A stretch of 64,000 bases of DNA, taken from contig JAAOOA010000028.1 in the NCBI GenBank assembly GCA_012861695.1, positions 10,952,470 to 11,016,469 on the forward strand. Direction: 5' to 3'. A program made the position numbers and the translations under genes. Source of the DNA: Trematomus loennbergii (lineage: Eukaryota > Chordata > Actinopteri > Perciformes > Nototheniidae). The notes beneath the pieces are model-generated. The model ran no database searches. It was not told the origin of the DNA and saw nothing but the letters and a program-made list of their open reading frames with translations. The first letter of the stretch is position 1, and each line of letters starts with the position of its first letter. Shown here piece after piece: positions 1-42,676 of this stretch.

Positions 1-1547
1 TCCTACATCAGATAATTGAAGGTCTGGCTTCTGAAGAAATTACCTGAGTTTAAAATCATCGCGGAATATTGTTTTAAAGACTAAACATTCGGATAAAGTG
101 TGGTTGGTCAATTTGGCTAAATGCTACCTTGTATCCCTGATCTGAACCCATGAAATTGTTTGATATTATGAATTGACTCGATTAATTACAGCAAGTTCTT
201 AGCGTTACACTGTGTTGCTTCCCAATCCCAACCAGTTTAGTCAGATTATCACCTGTGTTGAACTGTGAGGGAAATAAGAGACAGAGATGGTACAAATGTG
301 TAGCTTTCTAGCTTTGCATCGGATCAACTCCTAAATTAACCTACAACCAGTTAAATTATCGTTGTTGTCCTCCTCCCAAAATCGCATCTCTGATGTTAAT
401 TTATACAACCTACCTCTGAGCCACCGAAGGGAGGATATAACTCGTGTTTATTTTTCTTATAACCAACATGAGTACCATGAGATTTTAATAGTTTTTAAGC
501 TACTTTACACAGAAGTGCCTTAAACTCGTGTTGTTGTTTGTACCGAGTTATCGCGAGTGTTCGCCAATCCCTCCCTCAAACACCGAGTGTCTTGTCTTGG
601 TTTAGCAACTGTTTCTATATCTGGCACGTTTTTAATTGAATTATGTATATGCTTATCTGTTAGGCATGTGGTTTAAATAGATCATTTTTTGTAAATAAAT
701 ACGAATTTGACCAGGCTTTCAAACCTTCTCAGAAGAGCTATGTTGTGTATTTTGATATGCAAATGATTACAGGTGTTCACACACTTTTAAACCATTTAAT
801 GTGACTAATATTTCGACATGTATTTCAAGCTAAGGGCAGTAAGTTGTAACCTTAAGTTTTAGGTTCTGTAGCTGTACTGGGCAATAGAGCCCGTCCAGTG
901 TTATTACTTCTAACTATGTGATCCCAATATGCACTGAATCCAAATGGCCTATCCAGGACTAGCCAACTGATGCTAGAGATAGTCATCAAATGTTTGGACC
1001 AAAAGAGAAAGTGGGACAGCAGATGTGCGATATAACTGAACTTCACCAGCATAAACTCAACCAAATATTTGGTATGCTTTGAGAAAACATAACTAAATGT
1101 TTGTGTGGGAGAGACTGTTAAACCGACCGTATACACACACACATATTGGTGGGAATACTTAGCATCTGGACATGTAGACTCACAAAACAGTTTCTCAGCC
1201 AGAGAGTTTTGAGAAATGTGAGCTTTCTTTCTCATCAAGGTCAGAGCGCTCATTATTAACACAAATCTCTGTGAGAACATTGATTTGTTTAAAACTATCT
1301 AATCAGGACTGTCCAGTCTCCACAGGGATGTGGTCATTCTCAAGGCTACTATTAAAGCTCAGCTGAAACTCAGGAATGTCAGATATGCCCAAACCAGAAC
1401 CTTATCTGATGTGCCCACTGATGTGCCCTGACCCCTACTGTCTTCTGTTCTGCATAGATAGCCTACACACAGCCTCAGCTAGTCTCCCTCTCTCTCTCCC
1501 ATTGCAGCAATAATCACTCTATGGTTTGTCAATGTTTTTTGTTTCAG
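1..1547 (+). other. intron or 5' part of col4a4, no coding exon seen
   Basis: This AT-rich stretch precedes the first recognisable collagen exon. I looked for a signal-peptide exon and for the start of the 7S domain and found neither. The open frame on the minus strand at 852-1280 has no family features. The missing first 45 or so residues of the collagen must lie further left. A pyrimidine-rich tract and TTTCAG at 1542-1547 form the acceptor of the first visible exon. Confidence 0.6.
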
Positions 1548-16146
<14,599 letters not shown>

Positions 16147-16201
16147 AGGACTTCTTCACTTTAAGTTGTAACATTAATAATACAAACCATTTCACTGTCA
16201 A

Positions 16202-16207
16202 AATAAA
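16202..16207 (+). terminator. candidate poly(A) signal of col4a4
   Basis: AATAAA lies 56 bp after the stop codon. A second AATAAA is at 16723-16728, so the 3' end may be longer. Transcript data would decide. Confidence 0.45.
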
Positions 16208-16339
16208 ATACTGATTACAATTTAGACTTTTAGATAGATTTCTATTTGATTACTTCTAGTTACAAATAATCCGTAATTGTATCTGTATATTTTGTTATAC
16301 GTTGTTATATGTTGTTGCTATAAATGTATTCATTTATTT

Positions 16340-17391
16340 TTGTTTTAAGGAGGTGCTATTTCTAATGATGAAAATGTTTGATACTGCTGATGTAACTGAA
16401 TATTTTGTGTTGGGAAAATACTGAGTGTACTCTTCCAATATCAGAGTAGCACATGATAACAAAGGCCCAACTGTAGCTGTGTACTTAACAGGATGTATGA
16501 TTACCTGGAAGAGCGTCAGGACACACTGTTTTAGGCATATGATAGCTATGTGACAACATGATGATTCAGCCTCTATGGAGATAGACATATGACAAGCATG
16601 ATCATTTCTGACGTGGGTTTTAGCTAATCTAAAAGTAAACCGATATTCCTGCATCTTGTGACTGTAACACCTCTCTTGTATATAAGCATCTATGTGATGA
16701 CTACTTCCATTCTTGCAAGGATAATAAATACATGTATCCTGATATTGAAGCTCAAGCTGGTGACGAGTGATTTTTTTCAAACATTTTGCAATAATCCACT
16801 TTAGATTAGTCATTTAGGATAAATATTCTGAAGACTTTTCTTCATCATATAAAATGTGCTCCTCTATTACTGTAAATATTTTTGAAATGTATCGACACTA
16901 CGAGTCATTCAGAGTTCAATAGCTTTCGAGAATTGGAGAACACAACCACAACATACATGCAAAAATCCCAGGATACAGAATTCCAAAACTAGGATAAGAT
17001 TTAGGAGGTATGGATAGATTATATTTGAGGACATCTAGTGACAAATAGTCCAGGTTTGTAATTTGTATACAGTATAATTTATCTGTAAATCTTTTATATG
17101 TTATTTCTGTTACTTTATTCCTTTTCTGTCATATTTTAAGGAGGTGTTATTCTTATGATACAAATGTTTGATCCTGCTGCTGTACTTTAATATTTTTGAA
17201 ACAATCCACCTTAGACAAGTCATTTAGCATAAACATTCTGAAGACCTTTCCTTCATCATCTAAAATGTGCTCCTGGATTAAATATTTCAAAAAAGTTTTT
17301 AACACTACAGCAAAAGTCATTCAGAGTTCGATGGCTTTCAAAAATCTGGTAAAGACAACAACGTTCATGCAAAAGTCCCAAGATGGATAAA
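16340..17391 (+). repeat. diverged direct duplication between col4a4 and NYAP2
   Basis: Two blocks of the first copy (about 16340-16400 and 16768-16970) reappear in the same order at about 17133-17391. Shared landmarks are TTTTAAGGAGGTG with AAATGTTTGAT, then TTCTGAAGAC with TTCATCAT and AAAATGTGCTCCT, then AGTCATTCAGAGTTC. The second copy lacks about 360 bp found between the blocks in the first. The copies are visibly diverged, so the event is not recent. The sequence covers the col4a4 3' flank or UTR. The 159-codon open frame on the minus strand at 16334-16813 lies in it and shows no family features. Confidence 0.7.
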
Positions 17392-17442
17392 ATGAATAAT
17401 TTGAACAGGAAACAGATTTCCATAGCGGGTTTCAAGTTCATA

Positions 17443-17791
17443 TTTATTTATTTCTCTCAACAGAACCCAAGTGACAATCAGAATACAGTACTTTTTTCCT
17501 CAAACATGTTTTTCCTTTTCTTTTTTATTACGTAAAACAAGAGAACACTCAGTGCAATAAGACAGAGGACTCTGACAGTGCGGTGCTCTCTCTACCTTTT
17601 CACAGTGCACGTTTATACACACAAAAAGATTGTACATCATCATTATTACATTTCCAACCTCCACCCACCAACATCATGGATGGGGCAAAGTGAATGTCTT
17701 AAAACAATCATTTTTAAAGATTCAACTTGCATACAGTGTAGCTTGGCACACAGACACAAACACACACAGCTCTCTCCCACACACACACACA

Positions 17792-17838
<47 letters not shown>

Positions 17839-17882
17839 CACACACACCACACACACACACACACACACCCACACACAACACA

Positions 17883-17939
<57 letters not shown>

Positions 17940-19555
17940 ACACAGGTACAACACAGAGGGACCTCTGCAGCTTTGATTCGCACCAGTGAGGGGGTACTGC
18001 ACTTGCACTCTGAGGGCTAGCTCATTTGTCAAACCCACACTATTTTGGCAATGTCGACATTGCATTTAATGTGCTAACGAGAACCAATTTGGGTGATGTA
18101 AGTAGGAGGTTGAGGTAGAGGGAGAGAGCAGGGGGAGAGGGAAATGTATGTTATCAGCCTGATTAAATGTGATGGAATATGATGGGTAGTGCAGATTGTA
18201 TTTCGTTTTTACAAAGCCTCAACGATTTGTAGGCCGTTGTGCAACCCCTGTCTGCTTGACTGGGTAGAGCTGTTGCCATGTATAGGTCCTTAAACGACTC
18301 AATCTCTAAAACGGTTGCCAGCCAATTGAATTGGGAATATTGTCAACCAATCACAGATGACTGCGTGTCACTTCCAGCCAATAAATTAAAAACTTAACAT
18401 GGCACAGCTATCGTTAACATTTTCAAAAAATATATATATAAGCATAATCTTGAAAGTTATTTCTTAAGCAAGTGCATATGGCTATTATAATCTGCAGTAA
18501 AATGAAGAACTGTTCTAAAAGCTCAGGTGTTGATTGTACTGGGCTGGTCGTTGGCATCAAGTATTTACACTGTGTCATGGTGCTCGCAGTGTGCATGGCA
18601 AAGTAAAGGGCGCTAGTACTCGCCAGCTATTGCCCCAAACCCTTTTTAAAAAAAACAACCGTCCAAAGTGCAACCACACCAATATCTCGCTTTAACAGGC
18701 TTTGGCTGGTTTCGGAAATTATACTGTTAATAATGTATGTTCTAATTTACTACCTCCCCAACCCACCCTCATAGCGTATCTTAGAAAAACAGCACTTTAT
18801 CTGTCCTCTACAACATGCCAGCCAACAGGTTTTCTTATAAAATGATTCAACCCCTTTGAAAGGCTCTGATGTATAGTGACTACACAGCTTCTTACTGTAA
18901 TATACAAACTGAAGCACAAACGTTTCCTGTTTCTGTTCTAGGACCAACTGTTGTACATTCTAAAACAAAGTGTACTGCACCAGGCATGGAGGGCGCTGGA
19001 ATCTAAAGCACGTTGACGTTAACTCCTCAACTTACAATACAACAGTGAAAATGTAAAGTATATATAGACAGAGTTGAATAGTCCATTCAGTTTTGTGCTT
19101 TGGAGCACTAAAGAAAGAGTTGGGCATAAGAAAATTATGCTACTACAGTACAAGTATTGATAGATTATGCTTTCAAATGTAAAATAACCAAAACAAAAAT
19201 AACAAAAAACAAACATTAGATTGCATCTACATCTACTTTACATAATTTAAGATGCTTTTTTAATCCCCATCTCATTTAGAAAATATCTATTCATCAAATA
19301 TCTATTCTACTAATTATATTACAAGAATCCAGTCACAGGAAATAGAAAAATAGCAAATATCACCAGTGATGATAAGAAAACATGACAACCTGAACGAGCA
19401 GAAATATTGCTATGGTAACCACCATTGTCCTTTGACATCAGCGAGTCTCACCCGGGTGCTCTTATTGGCTGTCCTGACGCCCCTGAAGAGTCAGCACAGC
19501 CCAGGGGAAAGAGGGTAATAGGGGGTTGTGTGGCAGGGAGGTCTGAGTGTTACTG
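17443..19555 (-). other. putative 3' UTR of NYAP2
   Basis: Directly downstream (minus strand) of the NYAP2 stop. A doubled AATAAA (TTTATT on the plus strand at 17443-17452) gives a plausible end, for a UTR of about 2.1 kb. It includes the CA tract at 17778-17943. There is no coding signal. The true end could be nearer the stop. Confidence 0.4.
17778..17943 (+). repeat. (CA)n microsatellite, interrupted
   Basis: About 165 bp of CA with several CCACAC and AACAC interruptions. It generates spurious Thr-His and Cys-Val open frames on both strands. Confidence 0.97.
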
Positions 19556-34867
<15,312 letters not shown>

Positions 34868-37800
34868 CTGATAGAGACATAAAGAACATGTTAGTGTGAA
34901 TCGCTTGCCTTAAGGAGATAGAAACACAAAATACTACAAGTCAGTCTTTGTGAGATGAAAATCTATGGAGCAAGATTTCATCACCAGCAACAAATATATA
35001 AACAAATTAAGTTTGTGTGAATGCTTGTGGAGTTCATCGCCTAATCAGGATTCATAGACTTCCAATATCTGTCCAGAGTAAACGTTTTCCCTTCAGGGTT
35101 GTTTATATACAAACAAACACCCACACACAACAACCTACATGCACATGCACATATGCACACACTATCTAGCCAGATTTACTCATAACCTTGGGTTTCAGTC
35201 TCCTTATTGGCTGTGGATCAGTAGCGGCTGTTCATTTTCTCAGTTGTGTTCGCACATTTCCTGGCTGAAATGATTGGCTGTCTGAATGAAAACTGAAAAT
35301 GGGCTTTCATCTTCTGCAGATGCAATATGTGCTGGGCTCAGATGTGAAAATACAGCACTCCAGGGACCAACACACAGATTTAACAAACCACTCTTACTAG
35401 ATGCGTGGTTTTGCATATGCGGATATCATCCTCGATCCAGTGTTTAAGATCTAAAATTAGTCTCCTCATGAGTTGTTCCTAGCTGCCTTTTGATTCCGTA
35501 AAAAGACTATTACTGACAGCATCGTTGTCATAAGAGAGAGCGTGGATGCTTCTGTGAGGAAAAGCCTCATCAATGATACATCCAATGTGGTGCTATCATA
35601 TGATTCACTACTTCAGTGAATCATAGTATTATAGCAACCTAATTGTGAATACATTTCCAAACACAACATGGTGCAGCATATGATACGATTCAGTGCTCAT
35701 GTGTGTACATCTGCCTAAAAACCTGTGCAGCTGCATGAACATAGTATATGCTATGTGCAACGGCCAAATGTGATTTTGGAGAGGCTAGTGATGGAAGACA
35801 GTGCATGCTTTTATGTAGGTCAACGTTTTCAGATCAGCCTAAGACTCATGCTTGTTTACGTGTGAGAGGCGCTGAGTGTGAGTGTGCGTGGGGAGGGGAG
35901 GGGGCTTATGATAACTGTATGTTTGTGTGTAGGGAGGCAAGGGCAACAAGGGGGGTGTCGGGGTGCTTGCCAGATGGAGATTGAAGGACCAACTAAGAGA
36001 CTGGCCATTGTCTGGGCATCCTCAGCATCCCTCTAACTTGTGTCTGTCTATCAAGTCCAGCATGGTGCCTAGGTCAGTGGGTTTATCTTCCACTCCCTTC
36101 CACCTATTCTCCACACCTTAGCGGACTCTTTTTACAGGCACAAGTAGAGCGCTGATAAGAGCCAACAGAACAGATGGAATCAACATCTTGGAGCAGAGTT
36201 CAAACTAGGGCACAACATCATGCTGTCAAAGTGGTGAAGGTGTTTTTTCCACCATGAATATCAGGTCTTATCACTGGTGCACAGTCACAGCCAGACATCT
36301 GGAGCTGTACAAAAGGAAATACATCTTGCTTTCTGAAGAAAAACAAGGTGCACCAGTTAGATGTGTTAAGGGTGCAGCAGTAGGAAGGCACAGTTCAAAC
36401 AGTGTTTGAGCTGAATTAAGCCTGCCTGCCTAATCCCTATAAGCCTGCAGCAGCACTCTGCACTGGAATCAGCTTGTTTATCACACTGTTTTTACCAACC
36501 AAGCCTTTCACATTGGATTGTCCTCCCGTAACTCATCGATGTCAAATTCTATTCTTGTTTGCTAATCTCTATAAAACCTGTCAATTCAGCAACCGTTTTT
36601 TTCAACAGAGCTTTATTTTCCGATCCATTTCCCCGTGGCTTTATGCATTTTCTTTTTTTTCCCCCCCTTTTTCTATCTCCTCTCTTGTCTCTCCATTAGC
36701 TCCAGCTGAAATGGGCTGCAACAGTTGAAACACAGAGGTGCACTTTGCTTTAAGTAAATGAAAGTGGCACACCGTTTCTGTTTCCAGGCAACCATGTCAC
36801 AGGAGAAGGGCAGCATGGATATTCTAGTGACACAATGTCAAAAAGATTACAAGGCCAATAGTCTGGTGACAGCGAGCGTGGGCGCTCATGCACACACAGA
36901 CACACACATCAGTGCAGCACAGTGGACCAGGTGAACCTGTAAACTGTAGACACACACACACACAGGTGCATCACTCCTTGTTTTTTTGCGATTTGTATGT
37001 GGATGTGAGGAAAGAAACAATAACATTTGCATGCATTATGATGATGCATTAGGTGTAGTATTAGCATTTGCATATATCTTTGTGGTTTATGGGTCAATGT
37101 TGTGTGAAATCAAGTGTAATGATGCATACTTACAATGGAGCTGTGTCCCTGCTAGTTTGTGGACCAACTTGTCTTCTGTCTTCTCCTGATGAGTCCAGTG
37201 CATGCTAGTGAACTCTGAACTATGCTGCATAACCAATGCACTATTCCACTTAAATCCACATAGACTTCCATCCATCGTATAGTCCAACTGTTTGACTTGC
37301 TAGAAGGAGTCCATATGATCCAGGATAAGGCTGGTGCTAGAGGGGAGTGGGGACATTGGGTGCCCAGCCCAATACTCCCTTCCCTGGGCAGAAAGGGAGA
37401 TGTGACCCCTCCAGTCCAGATGGAGCCAAACTCCTAACCAGGTGCCAGCTTCACTTCTCCACACATCTGCACATGCTAGAGACAGAAGGAAGATGCAGCG
37501 TAGCAACAGACCGCACCCGCGACCGAAAGCATGACACAAATGCACACTGGCACTCTCAAACACTCTCACACATCAAACTCCTCTTGCAGATGCACGCCAG
37601 GCGCTCACAGTCTTTCTTCTTTCCCAGCAGAATGTCTCTCCTTCTGCTTGAATATGTCCAAATGCATACAATGTCTCAGAGTGTCATGCAGGTGAAAGGA
37701 GTCCTCATCCACGGTGCCCTGAAGGTTTAGACGGCGGTAAAGCAGAGTGAGTTTCCAGTAATGGCATCCCCTGCCGGCTCCCTCAGCCCTGCTCGTCCAC

Positions 37801-38153
37801 ACAGGGCTGTAGAGTCGCTCTGTGCTTAAGCAGATGACACCGGGCTTCCCAACTATAGATCACAACAACAAGAACACACCCACTGCCTACTGTAGCCACC
37901 TACTGCTAGAGCGTCATTCTCTCTCCCTCTCTCCTTCCTTTTGCTACACTCCTAATTCTCCTGCTGTGTTCTTTTCAACTCATCTTGATAAGCACTCTTT
38001 CCCTAATCTCTTTCGTCCAGTTAGTCGTTTATTTTGTTTTTTTTGCCTCGTGTGTCTCGCATGCTTTCCCTTTGCAGCTGCACTCTAACTGGAGCCTGCC
38101 TGAATGTGTTTTTCTGCTTTCAGCACCACGGAGAGCGCTCTCTGTCAAAGGGT

Positions 38154-39000
38154 GAGGGGGGGGGGGGGGGGGGGGGTGAGTGGGTGGGCACATTCAGAGA
38201 GGGCGAAATGGAGAGATGGTGGAGGTAGAGAGGGGGGGGGGGTTGAGTGGGAGGAGTCACCGGGTTGCCAGGGTGTGACCTCATTAGATACAACCTCCTC
38301 TTTCCCCGGCAACCGCTGCGCTACCCCTCCCCGACACCCCAATCCCTCCCTCCCCCCTCTCTCTAAAAGCTCGTAAACAACATCGCGACACAAAAACACT
38401 CGCCGTGAATACACCGTGTTGCGGTCAAGTGCATTTATCACATGTATGTACGGAAAAAACAAACAAATGCATGAAAGCAAAGCAATATTTAAACAACACT
38501 TTGCAAATTCTGATACACACGATGCCATGCTGATGCAACCTTAAAAATGTTTGCACGCAATCCAGAATAGACTTGTTCCCAGTGGCTACAGAGATGCACA
38601 GGATGAAAACAGGGACAGAGTTGATTCTGAGTTGCGTGTTCGTCTGGGGGGGGCTGCGGCTGCCGTGCACTTCTGCTTGACTGTCTGGGGGACTGGTATT
38701 GGTTTCAGGAGGGCTGTCGTTTGTTTATGTGGTGGTGCGCCTGGTATATGCTGCAGAAGCAGGGGTTGAGGGAGGGTGAGCGGTGTGGGTCGGTGGGGGA
38801 GGGGGGGGGGGAGGCTGGGATTAACACCGTCGACACAAAAGGATTAGGGAGCAGAGATCTGTTGTTTTCATCAACCCTTCCCTCCATTTCTCTTAACCCC
38901 TCCTCTTCTCCCCCCTCACTTTCCCCCCTCCCTCCCTATATCCCTGGTTCTGTCTCGCACTATGAAGGGGGGGGGGGGGGCAAATAGGATGCTGGGGGGG
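38154..39000 (+). repeat. cluster of poly-G runs
   Basis: Long G runs at about 38157-38175, 38232-38242, 38797-38811 and 38967-38980, with a shorter one just before 39000, and C-rich runs between them. These are low-complexity and prone to sequencing error. Confidence 0.85.
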
Positions 39001-39969
39001 AAAAGGTTGGAGGCACCAAAAACAGTTCACAAACGTGATGGTCAGTGTAAAAGAGAGAATGGGACAGTGTTAAAAAAATAAAGCGAGGGGAGGGGGAGTC
39101 AAAAAGAGCAATACTGAGTTCAGCAGGGCGAGGGATGAACCGCTGTGCTGGACTGCATATGATTATTAAAAGAGGCAGCTGTTTTGGAGTGAGGATCTGA
39201 AAGGTAAAACGGGATGAAATTCGACAGCATTCCTCTGCACCGAGTTCAAACACTCCTCTCATAACAGCGTGCCACATGCCATAAATAGACAATTGTTATG
39301 ATCTCATTGAGATGAAATGCTCTGTCAAAAGGTAGTCACCCCTTTTTCTGCCTATTGTGAGGGATGTGGTCGACTGGTCACGCACAAAGCAAGTCACTTC
39401 ATCCACACCAAGTCAGCACACGCGCTCATGCACATGCACATACACAAGGGCCCCAGTTTGACCTCAGTATAACACCCATGTGTACAGGCTCTACAGAAGT
39501 ATTTAGATCTCATTCCGTTCAATGAACACAGAAAGTGAGGAAATCTCAGGGGTGAACGGGTTAGACAAATGTTTCCACCTATGTGCACAACAGTACTTTG
39601 TTTTGTGAACAGTGGAGGATGCTCCCTAAGGGACAGAATAGGGGGTGAAATCAGATACGATGGCTGCAACTTTGCACTTCACACACGCTTACAGACACAA
39701 AAGACTTGCATACAAAGAGTAAGACATCCAAACTGCCTGCATACATTAGTGGAAGAATATTTTACTGTATTCAAATTCATTTGCAAATGTAGTTTGATAA
39801 TGAAATCATTGTTACCAGCCACCACAACAACACTGGTATTGTTTTTAACTTTTTAGTCTATGCTAGTGTCATAATGCCAAAAAGTGATCCTGGTGACACC
39901 ATACTCTAGCTGGAACTACGACAGAGGAAGCTTTTAATACTTTGCCATGTGTTTATATACAGTACAGTA

Positions 39970-39971
<2 letters not shown>

Positions 39972-40010
<39 letters not shown>
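39972..40010 (+). repeat. (GTCT)n microsatellite
   Basis: About nine or ten perfect copies of the tetranucleotide. Confidence 0.97.
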
Positions 40011-42611
40011 GGACTTGGCGCAAGGCAAAGTCACAAAACTTTACAGGTATGTCATTGAGATGTAAATGAAGGCGGAGCTGATCAAGTGAAAGAAAGCAGA
40101 TTTGGCTTTGTGGCTGGTGTGATTTCATCCCCAGATGTTGTTTAGCTGTTAGATTAAACCGCTCGATCTTGAACATTTGATACGATAATGTGAGCTGCAG
40201 TAGACTAATGGCTACCTGTGAGTATACTGCATATGCAATACTAGAACTTAGAAGCGAGGCTCTCCCATAAGGCAACATATGTTTGGTATTGGCACGTTGG
40301 ATATTTGCTCCAAATTGGCTTTCTCAACTATACATATTAATTGTATCCTTGCTCATCTTAAACTGGGTGCTGATTCCAATACTTAATTGTTGTTCTGCTT
40401 TAATAATATATCCTTCATTCAGTTCATGACAAGCCAGTGCGCGTAGTCAATCAGTTTTGTACGTTTTTGGCAGAGCAACATCACCTTACCAGTTCATGTA
40501 GTTGGCCAGTGTCACAATAATTGAATGTTTACAAATGCAAACCAATGGGCCCTGCAGCGCATGGCTGGTACTTGGTTCAATCATGCATGTAATGATGTGG
40601 TATTGATCCACTGCTGTAACAGGCTAATGAAGAGTCTATGAAAACCATTTAACCAATCAATTAAATGCCACTGAGGATATAGAGTGAGGGCAAGGACTAT
40701 GCTTTACGAGGTTTTATTAAGTGCAATTTCCTGCTGTCAGGGATTGGCACCTACACATTGTGCTACTATACATGGCATTGACTTCTAGGGAGGGTGTGGT
40801 GGTTTGTTCTTGAAAGCATCTGTGGGCTTAGTGGCATTTTCTGTTTTCTGTCCCCAGTGAGTGCCATGCAGGTACGGATAAAGAAGGCACTAGCTGGACA
40901 GATAGTGAGCCTGAAGATGTCAGACTCTCATTAAAGATGCAGCACGGCTTACTTCCACTCCTCACATCTAGCTGAGAGAAATGGAGCATAAGGTTCCTGC
41001 TCTGGACTGCACTGTACAGACATTTGACCACTCCATGTTACATGCTTGCATGTCCTTTAAGTACTCAATGCACACCCTGTTTAGGATTCTCTGATTGCAA
41101 GATATTATATATATTCCATTACTTAGAAAGATGTTTCCCAAAATCTAACCCACAAGTTACTCCAAATTCAGCTGCACAGCATGTGGTGATGTTCTACTTA
41201 ATCAAGCTTTCCAAACTCATTTATCACAACTTCCTCCCTCCAGAGATGTCAAGCTGAGGCATGTCTCTAACGTCTAGCCTCCACACTTCCTGCTGTTTCC
41301 GACAAGACAGAGAGGTGAAAATGGAAGACTGAAGAACATAATCTCTCAAACAGGCGGGTGAGGGCTGCAATCTTGGGGGTTTAACCCCTGTAAGTCCCTT
41401 AAATACCCAGTTTAGAGGGCCAGAACTGATGGGCTAAAGCCCCAAGAGATGGTCTGCTAACCACTGGACTCAGACACAGCATGTGGACACAGAATGAAGG
41501 ATCCCCTGCCATGATTACTGCAGCCACTTCATCCGACTGAAGTCCTATTCAAAGGATTGGATGTGCTTAATTGGCATCACCACAGTAATATTTGTTAACT
41601 CATCATATGGTTAAAAGAATCTCAGCATGAGAACACTGTAGACAGTTTTATGGGTCTGTGTAAATACTGACTGATGTTTTCCTTCAGGGATAACAAATTG
41701 ATTGCTCAGTGAATACATGTCATGTTTATGTGATGACTGTAAGGATGCTAGGGCTGACTACTGACCTACTCCTGCCAACTCCTAACAAGGGAAACATGAG
41801 ATTTGTTATCAAAACATGTGTACTTTAAAATAAGGTTAACAATGGCTGTAGAAAAAAAAGTTAATTTAAGTCGGATGGTATGTTAAAATAACAGAAAATA
41901 GTTGTCCTATGTTAAAGGTACTTATTACAGAAAAACAAACCTGCATGAGCATTAATGAATGGCTATAAGAAATAAGGTTATTGGCGCCATCTGCTGACCA
42001 AATTCAAATACATAACTTTTGTCTTTCCTCACATGGAACATAAATGATAAAAGGTTTTACCAGGAGCAGCAGCATCAGGAGTGTCTCCTGTACACCTTTC
42101 TGGAGAAATAGATCTCACTGTCTTAAATCAAATGTTAAACACATTAACACAGTTAAAACACATAATAGAATGCAATTAGACTCCCTCAAATTCAAAACAT
42201 TACTTTTCAGGAGCATTGGAAAGCTCATTGAGTATGTAGGCTACATTAGGATTAAAGTCATTATAGAATCACAGTAAAAAAAGTAAGAAACATTTGACAA
42301 GATTTTGTCATAATAATGGACATCCTAAAAAGTAAATATTTTACTGGAATGTGTAGCTTTCCTAAAACACATAGGCCTACTATTGGTGTAGGTTTAACGG
42401 TTGCTCTATGATTTCAAAGTGAGACTAATATTTGCTATAGACACATTACAGCCTACTGTAATAACTTTGATGATGACTTTATAACCAATAATGATTTTTT
42501 TTCACTGCAGAAACTGTGATGTCGTCACAGTAGGGAAAGCACAGGTATAATTGGGTATAATAATGGCTGCATTTATTCTAACTGGACATGTCCGTCCGGG
42601 TGGTCTTTGCA

Positions 42612-42676
42612 TGAAACGTACCTCCGCCCAGTGCCCACCTTCCTTCATTTCGGATGATCATTGAGGTACGTTTTCA
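42612..42676. repeat. short inverted repeat
   Basis: TGAAACGTACCTC at 42612-42624 and GAGGTACGTTTTCA at 42663-42676 are inverted copies of each other with one extra T, separated by 38 bp. They could form a hairpin or be the ends of a tiny element. No known family was recognised. Confidence 0.6.
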
